Assembly: GCF_009746565.1 (NCBI RefSeq)
Contig: NZ_WRPN01000010.1
Coordinates: 62,001 to 126,000, forward strand
Direction of reading: 5' to 3'
Length of the DNA: 64,000 bases
DNA from: Mariniflexile maritimum
GTDB lineage: Bacteria > Bacteroidota > Bacteroidia > Flavobacteriales > Flavobacteriaceae
The stretch's first letter is position 1, and each line of letters starts with the position of its first letter. Under the pieces are notes generated by a model. It was not told the origin of the DNA. It did no database searches and was given only the letters and a program-made list of their open reading frames with translations. The translations under genes were made by a program, and so were the position numbers. Positions 26,496 through 35,274 of the stretch are shown here, piece after piece.

Positions 26496-28004
26496 ATGAC
26501 ACCAAGTGCCATCCTAATACTAATCATCACATATTTCGGAGTATTATTCCTCATCTCGCATATCGTTAGTCGGAAAGATAACGGCAACAAAGCGTTTTTT
26601 ACTGCTAATAAGAACTCAAAATGGTATTTAGTGGCGTTTGGAATGATTGGTACCGCGCTTTCTGGCGTCACTTTTATTTCGGTTCCCGGTGAAGTGGGTG
26701 CTGCCAGTGGCGAACAATTTAAGTATTTTCAATTTGTATTGGGCAACGCCATTGGTTTTATTGTTATCGCTAAATTATTGTTACCACTGTATTACCGAAT
26801 GAATTTAACTTCCATTTATGGCTATATTGAACAACGAATGGGTATTTACAGCTACAAAACAGCAGCCTCCATTTTCTTGATAAGCCGAACCATAAGCTCT
26901 GCATTCCGACTGTATTTGGTGGTTATCGTTTTGCAACGTTTTGTATTCGATTATTACAACATTCCGTTTATAATGACGGTATTAATATCCTTGCTTCTCA
27001 TTTTTTCTTATACTTATAGGGGCGGTTTAAAAACAATTATCATTACCGATACCTTACAAACTTTTTTTCTGGTAACTTCTGTTTTTCTTACCATTTATTT
27101 TATTTGCAAAAGCATGGATTTAAGCGCTGTGGCTGCTTTTGAAGAAGTAAAAAACAGTAATTACTCCAAAATATTCTTCTTTGAAAATTTTATGGGCAAC
27201 AAATTCCATTTTATAAAACAACTATTGGGTGGCATGTTTGTTACTATTGCCATGACAGGACTTGACCAAGATTTAATGCAAAAAAACCTGAGCTGTAAAA
27301 ACATTGGGGAAGCACAAAAAAACATGTTTACCTTTACCGGAATTTTCGTTCTAATTAATATATTTTTCTTGAGTGTTGGCGCATTGCTTTATATTTATGC
27401 CAACAACAACGGCATTGAGGTTCCTGTTGATTTAATTACCGGGAAACCAAGAACCGACCTGCTTTTTCCTGAAATTGCCCTAAATCACCTTTCATTAGTT
27501 CCTGCCATTGTGTTTTTATTAGGAATTATTGCCGCAACATTCGCAACCACCGATTCTGCTTTAACCGCCCTTACCACCTCCTTTTGTGTCGATTTTTTAG
27601 GGATGGACAAAGCCGAAAATCTTCATAAAAAAAATACGGTTCGTAAAAGGCACATTGTGCATCTTGGTTTTTCAGCATTGGTGTTTTTTGTTATTTTGGT
27701 TTTCAATGCCATTAATGACAGTTCGGTTGTTAGCATGATATTTAGGGTCGCTTCCTACACCTATGGCCCATTATTGGGGCTATATGCATTTGGTCTGTTT
27801 AAAAAATCCAGAAACGTAAAAGACACGTTTGTTCCCTATATCTGTTTGTTATCACCGCTTATTACCTATGTGTTATACGAAAACTCCGCGATTCTGTTTT
27901 TTGGATATGTGTTTGACAATGAATTAATATTGATAAACGGAATGTTAACATATTTAGGGTTATGGATAACGAGTTCCCACAATAGCAACAAAGTATATTT
28001 CTAA
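26496..28004 (+). CDS. Sodium:solute symporter family (SSS) permease
   Basis: The 502-residue protein has about 13 membrane helices and SSS-family features: GTALSGVTFISVPGEVG near residues 51-70, the first-helix break region, and TDSALTALTTSF around residues 351-362, where conserved Ser/Thr residues bind sodium in this family. Located between murQ and the GH3 gene, it is the likely inner-membrane importer of a product such as MurNAc, anhydro-MurNAc or GlcNAc. Because SSS carriers do not phosphorylate, a kinase step is needed inside, unlike the PTS MurP of E. coli and B. subtilis. Substrate is inferred from context only. Confidence 0.9.
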   Translation: MTPSAILILIITYFGVLFLISHIVSRKDNGNKAFFTANKNSKWYLVAFGMIGTALSGVTFISVPGEVGAASGEQFKYFQFVLGNAIGFIVIAKLLLPLYYRMNLTSIYGYIEQRMGIYSYKTAASIFLISRTISSAFRLYLVVIVLQRFVFDYYNIPFIMTVLISLLLIFSYTYRGGLKTIIITDTLQTFFLVTSVFLTIYFICKSMDLSAVAAFEEVKNSNYSKIFFFENFMGNKFHFIKQLLGGMFVTIAMTGLDQDLMQKNLSCKNIGEAQKNMFTFTGIFVLINIFFLSVGALLYIYANNNGIEVPVDLITGKPRTDLLFPEIALNHLSLVPAIVFLLGIIAATFATTDSALTALTTSFCVDFLGMDKAENLHKKNTVRKRHIVHLGFSALVFFVILVFNAINDSSVVSMIFRVASYTYGPLLGLYAFGLFKKSRNVKDTFVPYICLLSPLITYVLYENSAILFFGYVFDNELILINGMLTYLGLWITSSHNSNKVYF

Positions 28005-28080
28005 TCTATTTAAAAAACTTGAAAATTTGAATAACCGACTAAGTTTCACAAAAACATTCACTTGCTAAAATACATTTTAC

Positions 28081-29916
28081 ATGAAACATTCCTTCCTTAA
28101 CATTGCCCTGTTCTTCGCATTCATATTTTTTATTTCCAATTGTGCTGTTTCTAAAAAAAGCAAAACAAATACAAAAGCAAATAGATTTACCGAAAACACC
28201 GCTCCGCCTATCGCTATTGATAAAGCCAATAGAAAAAACTTCTTTAAAAATTCAGATGCTGAAACCCAGTGGGTCGATAGCATTTACAGCACCATGTCTG
28301 TTGCCGAAAAAATAGGTCAATTATTTATGGTTTCCGCATACTCGAACAGGGATACCGTTCACGAAAACGAAGTAACGAAACTCGTTGAGGATTATAAGGT
28401 TGGCGGTATCATATTTTTTCAAGGCGGCCCAGTACGACAAGCGCGATTAACAAACAAATACCAAGCCCAGGCCAAAGTGCCTTTGTTCATAGGCCTTGAT
28501 GCCGAATGGGGTTTAAGCATGCGGTTAGATTCTACCTATGTTTTTCCTTGGAACATGACCCTTGGGGCCATTCAAGATTTGGATCTTATAGAAACTTTAG
28601 GGAAACAATTGGGTGCTGAAAGCAAGCGTATGGGCATCCATTTTAATTTTGCGCCTGTTATAGACATCAATACCAATCCTAAAAATCCCGTTATTGGCAA
28701 CCGGTCTTTTGGGGAAAACAAAATAAATGTAGCCAATAAAGCAATCGCCTTAATGAAAGGCGTCCAGGCGCAAGGTGTTTATTGCACGGGCAAGCATTTT
28801 CCTGGGCACGGAGACACTGCTACCGATTCACACTACACCCTGCCTCTGGTGGATTTTTCAAAAGAACGCATAGACTCTCTCGATTTGTACCCATATAAAC
28901 GCATGTTCGATGAAGGGTTGGTTTCCGTTATGGTGGCGCATCTTAATATTCCAAGTTTAGAAACCAAAGAAAACTATCCGTCCTCGGCCTCCTACAATGT
29001 GGTTACCAATATCCTTCAACATGAATTGGGGTTTGATGGCTTAATATTTACCGATGGTTTGGCCATGAAGGGCGCTAGCGATTTTAAAGCTCCTGGCGAT
29101 CTGGAATTATCTGTTTTTTTGGCAGGAAATGATATATTGCTTTGCCCTGTTGATGTTCCTGTTGCCATAAACAAACTGGTTAGTTCTTATAACGAAGGCG
29201 TTATTTCCGAAGCTCGTTTGGCCCAATCGGTAAAAAAAATACTGCACTATAAATTTAAGGCCGGTTTAAACACATACAAACCCTTGGATTTAACAAACCT
29301 GCACGCAGACATCAATCCTACCGAAAATGAAGCTCTGCACTATAAATTATACGAAAACGCTATTACGGTTTTGAAAAACGATAACGATATACTCCCAATA
29401 AAGAATTTGGATCAAAAAATAGCGTATGTAAAATTAGGCGACGATACAAACAGCACCTATCTATCAGCCTTAAAAAAATACGCCGCTGTAACCGAAGTAA
29501 AACATTCCGATATTGATAGTTTAAACAACGCCTTAAAAACATTCGATTTGGTAATTATTGGCTTTCATAAGTCGAATAAAGTGAGAGCAAACCAAGATTT
29601 TACGGAAACCGAATTGCTATGGTTAGAAAAAATAGCTGCGGAAAACAAAGTTATATTGAATATTTTCACAAAACCCTATACGCTGTTGCCAATAACAAAT
29701 TTTGAAGCTATTGAAGGATTGGTGGTTTCGTACCAAAATTCTGAAATTAGCCAAGTTGTTTCAGCAGAATTATTATTTGGTACCATCGGGTCCAAAGGAA
29801 AATCACCAGTATCCATCAACAACTCGTTTTACGTTAATGAAGGTTTGTTAACCCAAAAATTAAATCGCACAGGCTTTACAGCGCCTACAAATGATGATGC
29901 AAATACCAACGATTAA
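28081..29916 (+). CDS. Glycoside hydrolase family 3 lipoprotein, NagZ-like beta-N-acetylglucosaminidase
   Basis: The 611-residue protein begins with a lipoprotein signal peptide (lipobox ISN-Cys21). The GH3 N-terminal barrel (about 65-395) contains the NagZ-type loop KHFPGHGDT (238-246) with Asp249-Ser-His251, the His-Asp pair that serves as general acid in this subfamily. The probable nucleophile is Asp325 (FTDGLAMKGA). A C-terminal alpha/beta domain (about 420-595) gives a two-domain protein like B. subtilis NagZ (YbbD), and it lacks the beta-lactamase domain fused to many Bacteroidota homologues. It should remove GlcNAc from muropeptides or GlcNAc-anhydro-MurNAc in the periplasm. Confidence 0.93.
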   Translation: MKHSFLNIALFFAFIFFISNCAVSKKSKTNTKANRFTENTAPPIAIDKANRKNFFKNSDAETQWVDSIYSTMSVAEKIGQLFMVSAYSNRDTVHENEVTKLVEDYKVGGIIFFQGGPVRQARLTNKYQAQAKVPLFIGLDAEWGLSMRLDSTYVFPWNMTLGAIQDLDLIETLGKQLGAESKRMGIHFNFAPVIDINTNPKNPVIGNRSFGENKINVANKAIALMKGVQAQGVYCTGKHFPGHGDTATDSHYTLPLVDFSKERIDSLDLYPYKRMFDEGLVSVMVAHLNIPSLETKENYPSSASYNVVTNILQHELGFDGLIFTDGLAMKGASDFKAPGDLELSVFLAGNDILLCPVDVPVAINKLVSSYNEGVISEARLAQSVKKILHYKFKAGLNTYKPLDLTNLHADINPTENEALHYKLYENAITVLKNDNDILPIKNLDQKIAYVKLGDDTNSTYLSALKKYAAVTEVKHSDIDSLNNALKTFDLVIIGFHKSNKVRANQDFTETELLWLEKIAAENKVILNIFTKPYTLLPITNFEAIEGLVVSYQNSEISQVVSAELLFGTIGSKGKSPVSINNSFYVNEGLLTQKLNRTGFTAPTNDDANTND

Positions 29917-30078
29917 CCGTTTAGCACAAAAACGAGCCATTAATTTAGAACATGTTCGGTTTTAAACAATCGGCGTTTTGTGAAAGTTGTTCAAAAAAAA
30001 GGCAGTTGTTATTATTAACCAAAAAACAATTGATACATTTAAAAGTTGAAAAATAACATCAAACGAATTAAATAAAAC

Positions 30079-31287
30079 ATGAACGCGAACCTAGAGAAAC
30101 TTTACAGGATAGCGCAAAAACCGATACGAACCATCATTGGCCTAATGTCTGGCACCTCCCTGGATGGTTTGGATGTGGCCTTATGCAAGATTTCTGGTTC
30201 GGGCGAAAACACTCAGGTTCAACTCATCCATTTTGAAACAATTGATTATTCGGAAGCTGAAAAACTAGAAATCCGGAACATTTTTGCTAAAAAAAACATC
30301 GATTTTCAAAAATTAGTGATGTTGAACGAATGGATTGGCACACGTCACGCAACCATGGTACTAGCTTGCCTGAAACGTTGGAATATACCTCCTAACAACG
30401 TAGATCTTATAGCTTCGCACGGGCAAACCGTTTTTCACGCCCCAAAGATTTTACACCAACAGGATGAATTTCCCAATGCCACGCTACAAATTGGCGATGG
30501 AGACCATATAGCCGTTAAAACCGGCATCATCACGCTCTCCGATTTTAGGCAAAAACACCTCGCTGCTGGTGGTGAAGGTGCGCCGTTGGCCATTTATGGC
30601 GATTATTTTCTTTTTAAAAAAAAGGGTGAAAATCGTATCATGCTCAACATGGGCGGTATTGCCAATTTCACGTATTTACCGGCAAGTGGCAACCCAAAGG
30701 AGGTGTTTGTAACCGATACGGGTACAGGAAACACGTTGATTGATGCATTTACCCGACTCCTTTTTCCGGAGAAGGCTTACGACAAAAATGCGGAAATTGC
30801 AAAAACGGGAACTCCCAACCCACGTCTTCTAAAAGCATTAAAAACCAATGATTTCTTTTTGAAACCCTTCCCAAAAACTACCGGTCCAGAACTTTTTAAT
30901 ATCGATTATGTGGTAAATGCCCAAAAAGCAAGCGGAACAGAAACTGTTTCAATTCCAGACGTTTTGGCAACATTAACCCGTTTTAGCGCAGAAACTATTG
31001 CCGAAGCCATAAATACAACCATCGTAAAAACCACCTACCCCGTTAGCGATTTTATTATTTACATGTCGGGTGGCGGTGCTCATAATCCGTTATTAGTGAA
31101 TTGGTTAAAAGAATTAATACCTTGTGATTTTTTACCAACCGAAACTTTGGGACTCTCGGGCGATGCCAAGGAAGCGTTGTTGTTTGCTGTTTTGGCAAAT
31201 GAAACGGTTGCAGGTGGAACCTCAGATTTTGGCTCCAAAACAGGCATCCCATCGCTATCGATGGGTAAAATTTCATTTCCAACATAA
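30079..31287 (+). CDS. anmK: Anhydro-N-acetylmuramic acid kinase
   Basis: AnmK opens and phosphorylates anhydro-MurNAc with ATP to MurNAc-6-phosphate, the MurQ substrate. The 402-residue protein has the ASKHA kinase start TIIGLMSGTSLDGLDVAL (residues 18-35), ASHGQTVFH, LNMGGIANFTYL and DTGTGN with Asp213 aligning to the E. coli catalytic Asp182, and a final MSGGGAHNP segment. About 30 residues longer than the E. coli enzyme, partly from an N-terminal extension. It lies 162 bases after the GH3 gene. It is the only sugar kinase visible in the locus. Confidence 0.96.
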   Translation: MNANLEKLYRIAQKPIRTIIGLMSGTSLDGLDVALCKISGSGENTQVQLIHFETIDYSEAEKLEIRNIFAKKNIDFQKLVMLNEWIGTRHATMVLACLKRWNIPPNNVDLIASHGQTVFHAPKILHQQDEFPNATLQIGDGDHIAVKTGIITLSDFRQKHLAAGGEGAPLAIYGDYFLFKKKGENRIMLNMGGIANFTYLPASGNPKEVFVTDTGTGNTLIDAFTRLLFPEKAYDKNAEIAKTGTPNPRLLKALKTNDFFLKPFPKTTGPELFNIDYVVNAQKASGTETVSIPDVLATLTRFSAETIAEAINTTIVKTTYPVSDFIIYMSGGGAHNPLLVNWLKELIPCDFLPTETLGLSGDAKEALLFAVLANETVAGGTSDFGSKTGIPSLSMGKISFPT

Positions 31288-31314
31288 AAAAATCAACCTT
31301 TAAAACCAAAGTAC

Positions 31315-32586
31315 ATGGTTAAAGAACGCTTAATTTCGCTTGATGTGTTTCGAGGATTTACAATCCTATTAATGACTATTGTTAACAACCCCGGAAGTTG
31401 GGCTAGCATTTATCCTCCTTTAAAGCATGCACCTTGGCATGGTTGCACGCCTACCGACCTGGTTTTCCCTTTTTTCATTTTTATAATGGGTACGGCCATC
31501 CCTTTTGCTTTGCCAACAAAACACTTTGACAGGTTCGTTTTTAACAAAATAATCGTGCGTTCTTTACGGATTTTCTGCCTCGGACTCTTTTTGAATTTTT
31601 TTGGTCGCATTGAAGTGTTTGGATTAGAAGGCATTTATTTATTGCTTTTTAAATTGGCACTAACATTTGCAGTTGCTTATGCCCTTTTAGGGAATTTCAG
31701 TTTAAAAATAAAAACCTACACCGCTTTTGGTATTGTTACGATACTATTATTTTTGGCTTATAGCGGCCTCCCCTCCTACCAAAACGTTAGGATTCCGGGG
31801 GTTTTACAACGGATAGCCCTTGTTTATTTCTTTGCCGCTATATTATATTTAAAAACAACACTAAAAACGCAACTTCTCGTATTGGCAACTCTATTAATAG
31901 GATATTGGCTGGTAATGGCCTTTGTTCCCGTTCCCGGATTTGGACCTGCCAATTTTGAAGAAGGCACCAACTTAGCTGCATGGTTGGACAATTTACTATT
32001 AAACGGTCATTTATGGGCTTCCACAAAAACTTGGGACCCCGAAGGCATATTAAGCACATTACCAGCCCTAGGAACTGGTATTTTAGGCATGTACATTGGC
32101 CAAATTTTGAATACTAAAATTTCAAAAATAGAAATTTTGAAAAAAATAGCCTTAATGGGTTGTGCCATGCTCTCTTTAGGCCTCATTTGGAGCCTCTTTT
32201 TTCCTATAAATAAATCACTTTGGACAAGTTCTTATGTACTGTACACGGGGGGTATTGCCACGGTTAGTCTAGCAATACTGTACTATATTATAGATGTAGC
32301 ACACTTAAAAAAATGGACCAAGTTGCTATTAGTTTGGGGCGTAAACCCTATGATTGTTTTTTTCTTCTCTGGAATTATTCCTAGGGTTTTAAGTTCCATA
32401 ACCATTCAAGACCCAAATACAGCTTCCGAACAAATCAATCTCCATAATTTAATCTATAACCATTGGTTGGTCCCTTTTTTTGAAAACCCTTTAAATTCGT
32501 CGTTAGCATTCGCAATGGCTTACGGCATCATTTGGACCTTGATATTATGGTGGTTTTATGAAAACAAACTCATTTTTAAGGTTTAA
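31315..32586 (+). CDS. NagX-like membrane protein (DUF5009, heparan-alpha-glucosaminide N-acetyltransferase-like)
   Basis: The 423-residue integral membrane protein has about ten to eleven helices. It starts with RLISLDVFRGFTILLM and contains HAPWHGCTPTDLVFPFFIFIMG, the conserved His-containing loop of the family related to the human lysosomal heparan-alpha-glucosaminide N-acetyltransferase. The last helix pair follows GVNPMIVFFFSG. Bacterial members (NagX, YeiB-related) appear in GlcNAc and chitin utilisation clusters; a transmembrane acetyl transfer to amino sugars has been suggested but not shown. It starts 27 bases after anmK and is probably the last gene of the locus. Confidence 0.88.
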   Translation: MVKERLISLDVFRGFTILLMTIVNNPGSWASIYPPLKHAPWHGCTPTDLVFPFFIFIMGTAIPFALPTKHFDRFVFNKIIVRSLRIFCLGLFLNFFGRIEVFGLEGIYLLLFKLALTFAVAYALLGNFSLKIKTYTAFGIVTILLFLAYSGLPSYQNVRIPGVLQRIALVYFFAAILYLKTTLKTQLLVLATLLIGYWLVMAFVPVPGFGPANFEEGTNLAAWLDNLLLNGHLWASTKTWDPEGILSTLPALGTGILGMYIGQILNTKISKIEILKKIALMGCAMLSLGLIWSLFFPINKSLWTSSYVLYTGGIATVSLAILYYIIDVAHLKKWTKLLLVWGVNPMIVFFFSGIIPRVLSSITIQDPNTASEQINLHNLIYNHWLVPFFENPLNSSLAFAMAYGIIWTLILWWFYENKLIFKV

Positions 32587-32932
32587 AAGAATTTAGGTTT
32601 AACTACTAAGTCTGACAAAAACAAAAACAAAAAAAATAAGTCTTTGATTTATAGTTATTTACAGTACAACTGAAGGTTCCTTTTTGGCAACCTACTTAAA
32701 TTGTGCGTTATGTAACCGTCTTGATATTCAGCTTAATAAGCCTTCAACAGTAAACAACCTTTTGTTAATTATAAATGAGTACCAAACATGCTCTTGTAGG
32801 ACATATAATTATGAAGAACGAGCCGAAAAACATAAAACAACCATCTTTCTTACAACAAAATTATGTGAATCTATACACTTTGGTTTTATAAAAAAGTCTA
32901 AATTTGATTTCTAACCAATTACTAAATAACCT
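32587..32932 (+). other. 346-base gap between the nagX-like and mscS-like genes
   Basis: It contains an mscS promoter candidate at its right end. A 76-codon TTG-started frame is not supported as a gene. No hairpin terminator was recognised. Confidence 0.5.
32880..32906 (+). promoter_or_regulatory. Candidate promoter of the mscS-like gene
   Basis: TTG (32880-32882) and TAAATTTG (32899-32906) match the Bacteroidota -33 and -7 elements with a 16-base spacer, one base shorter than the usual range. The ATG is 26 bases further on. Confidence 0.5.
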
Positions 32933-34570
32933 ATGGCACTAAAATGGATTAAATTTTTTGATTTACGGTTTTTTTGTAATGTGCTTGTTTTTGTAGTAAT
33001 TGGTACCCAGCAACTTTATAGCCAAAACCTAGACCTAAAAGACCATTTCACAAAGGAAGGCATCCACCTATCGCCCGTAAAGATTGATGGCAACACATTG
33101 TTTGAGGTAGGTGGTATTTCATCTTACCCATCTGAGACAAGAGCCGAAGCCATAGTTAAGAACATTAAAAAAGTTGCCGAGAACAAAAACATCTCGATTA
33201 GTGATATTAAAAAAAAAAATGACACTTTATTTTCAGCCATTATTGCTGGAAAAACGGTGTTAATTCGCGTTTTCGATACCGATGCGGCCATAGAAGGTGT
33301 TAATAGAAATATCCTTGCGGAAGCCACCTTATTTAAAATCAAGACTACCATTGAAAAATATAGAAATGACAGGCTACCAGAAGTTATAAAGAAAAACACC
33401 ATCATTGCGGTTATCTCGCTTGTTATTTTGATAGTAGTTCTTTTGTTGGTATTTTGGGTTTTCAGGATGATTAGGAGGTTTGTACAAAAACGAATTGACC
33501 GAAGGCTTAATTCTGTTGAAAACATCTCTTACAAGCTCATCAAATCAAACGATATTTGGAGAGTTATAAATTTATTTTTTATCACCCTTCGTTTTCTTTT
33601 AGTGGCGTCGTTAGTAATTTATGGGGCTTATTATATTTTGGGGCTGTTTCCCTGGACCAACGAGCTTTCTATTTCCATTTTTAATGCCGTAGCAGACCCC
33701 TTATCGAATATTGGAAGTTCCATTGTCAATTACATACCGAAGTTGATATTTTTGGTTATTCTGTTCATTTTAACCAAATATTTGCTCAAATTAATTGAGC
33801 TGTTTTTTGTGGGCATTCAGGAAGAACGCATCAAGCTTAACGATTTTAGGCCCGAATGGGCAATGTCCACCTACAAAATTATACGAACTGTGGTGATTAT
33901 TTTCGCCATCGTGATTGCCTATCCCTATATTCCCGGTTCAGATTCGGTGGCGTTTAAAGGCGTTTCTGTTTTTGTGGGTATTTTAATTTCTTTGGGGTCG
34001 TCGGCGTTTATAGGAAACGTGGTGGCAGGATATTCCATGATTTATCGCAATGCCTTCAGAAATGGCGATTTAATTGAAGTGGATGGACAGAGGGGTTTTG
34101 TGGTTGAACAAAAACTCTTGGTTACCCGCTTGCGTTCACCAAAAAATGAAGAGATTGTCATCCCTAATTCCATTCTTTTGAATAATAAAATCGTGAATTA
34201 TTCCAACTTGAAAAGTGATAAGGGCATCATCCTTCATACCAACGTAGGCATAGGTTACGAAACACCGTGGCGACAAGTGGATGCGATGTTGAAACTTGCC
34301 GCAAATCGCACCGACGGACTTCTTAAAGAACCGCAGCCTTTTGTGCTCAAAAAATTGTTGGGCGACTATGCGGTTACCTACGAAATAAATGCCTATTGTG
34401 TGGACGTGGAACGCATCAATACCATTTATTCTGAATTGAACCAACATATCCTAGATGTTTTCAACGAAAATAAGGTTCAAATTATGACACCTTCTTATGT
34501 GAGCGACCCAGACATTGAAAAAATGGTACCGGAAGATAAATGGGATATTCCTTTAGCTAAGAACAAATAA
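32933..34570 (+). CDS. MscS-family mechanosensitive ion channel
   Basis: The 545-residue protein has a signal peptide or N-terminal helix (about 8-30) and a periplasmic segment to about residue 155. Several membrane helices follow, and then the MscS core (about 330-500): the pore-lining helix with its small-residue pattern (LGSSAFIGNVVAGY) and the beta-domain FRNGDLIEVDGQRGFVVE and IVIPNSILLNNKIVNYS. These channels open under membrane tension and release solutes during osmotic downshock. The periplasmic extension makes it longer than E. coli MscS (286 residues). It has its own promoter and no link to the flanking loci is evident. Confidence 0.93.
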   Translation: MALKWIKFFDLRFFCNVLVFVVIGTQQLYSQNLDLKDHFTKEGIHLSPVKIDGNTLFEVGGISSYPSETRAEAIVKNIKKVAENKNISISDIKKKNDTLFSAIIAGKTVLIRVFDTDAAIEGVNRNILAEATLFKIKTTIEKYRNDRLPEVIKKNTIIAVISLVILIVVLLLVFWVFRMIRRFVQKRIDRRLNSVENISYKLIKSNDIWRVINLFFITLRFLLVASLVIYGAYYILGLFPWTNELSISIFNAVADPLSNIGSSIVNYIPKLIFLVILFILTKYLLKLIELFFVGIQEERIKLNDFRPEWAMSTYKIIRTVVIIFAIVIAYPYIPGSDSVAFKGVSVFVGILISLGSSAFIGNVVAGYSMIYRNAFRNGDLIEVDGQRGFVVEQKLLVTRLRSPKNEEIVIPNSILLNNKIVNYSNLKSDKGIILHTNVGIGYETPWRQVDAMLKLAANRTDGLLKEPQPFVLKKLLGDYAVTYEINAYCVDVERINTIYSELNQHILDVFNENKVQIMTPSYVSDPDIEKMVPEDKWDIPLAKNK

Positions 34571-34698
34571 GTTTTAGTGCTTCATTCAACCAAAATTTTC
34601 TGTGCCATGAATGGAGGTAACCCACCATTTCAAAACACAAATAAATTCAATATTAATAAAAAAACATATATTTAAAAAACTAACCAAAACCAATAAAC

Positions 34699-35094
34699 AT
34701 GAGTATGTTCCATCATTATGATTTGAAGGGCGCCAAGATTTTTATTTTTGATGAATTTTTGGTGAACCAAATCGAGGAAGGTGTAACCGTAACACCAAAA
34801 GACAATGCGATTTTAATTGAAATTATTGACAAACATTTTACAAATAAACCAGTAATCTATATTTCCAACCGGCATTTTTCATATTCAGTGGACCCGTTGA
34901 CCTATTTGGCCACTTCTGAAATACATAATTTGTTGGCCATTGCGATTGTTTCCGATAAACCTGTGGCGCGCGACAATGCCCTGTATGAAAGTAATTTTTA
35001 TTCCAGACCGTTCAAGATATTTGACACATTAAGTCTGGCTATGGAATGGGTGCACAAGGTGATTCTTCAAGAATATGATGCTTACAGAAAATAG
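34699..35094 (+). CDS. SpoIIAA/STAS-like domain protein
   Basis: The 131-residue protein matches the pattern of small SpoIIAA-like (STAS/SEC14-type) proteins found widely in Bacteroidota: an N-terminal beta strand pair, the segment KPVIYISNRHFSYSVDPLTYL, a central AIAIVSDKP strand, and the C-terminal YSRPFKIFDTLSLAMEWV ending typical of this group. No phosphorylatable serine motif of the anti-anti-sigma type can be assigned with confidence. Function is unknown. It follows the mscS-like gene by 128 bases on the same strand and precedes a bidirectional terminator. Confidence 0.65.
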   Translation: MSMFHHYDLKGAKIFIFDEFLVNQIEEGVTVTPKDNAILIEIIDKHFTNKPVIYISNRHFSYSVDPLTYLATSEIHNLLAIAIVSDKPVARDNALYESNFYSRPFKIFDTLSLAMEWVHKVILQEYDAYRK

Positions 35095-35190
35095 GGTTGG
35101 GCTAATTAAAGCCTGTTGTTTTATCTCTAAATGAATCTTCACTTTCAGAAAAAATAATTGGTAAAATAGTGTAATGATTTTTCAAATAAA

Positions 35191-35218
35191 AAAGCCTTTC
35201 GATTTCTCGAAAGGCTTT
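35191..35218. terminator. Strong bidirectional terminator between convergent units
   Basis: A perfect 12-bp stem (35191-35202 with 35207-35218, sequence AAAGCCTTTCGA) with a TTTC loop. The flanking A run gives a good T tail on the minus strand, so it ends the long amidohydrolase operon; it also ends the SpoIIAA-like gene on the plus strand. Confidence 0.85.
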
Positions 35219-35274
35219 AACACTTAAAAAATTGAGTTGATTAATAGCAAATAATTTAATAACGAAAGACGTGT

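Noticed and set aside
29948-29957. Palindrome GAACATGTTC upstream of anmK
   Set aside because: A single 10-base palindrome is expected by chance at this scale; no second copy was found in the locus.
32684-32914. 76-codon plus-strand frame with several cysteines
   Set aside because: It needs a TTG start, has no recognisable motif and lies in low-information intergenic DNA; the cysteines are not in paired spacing.
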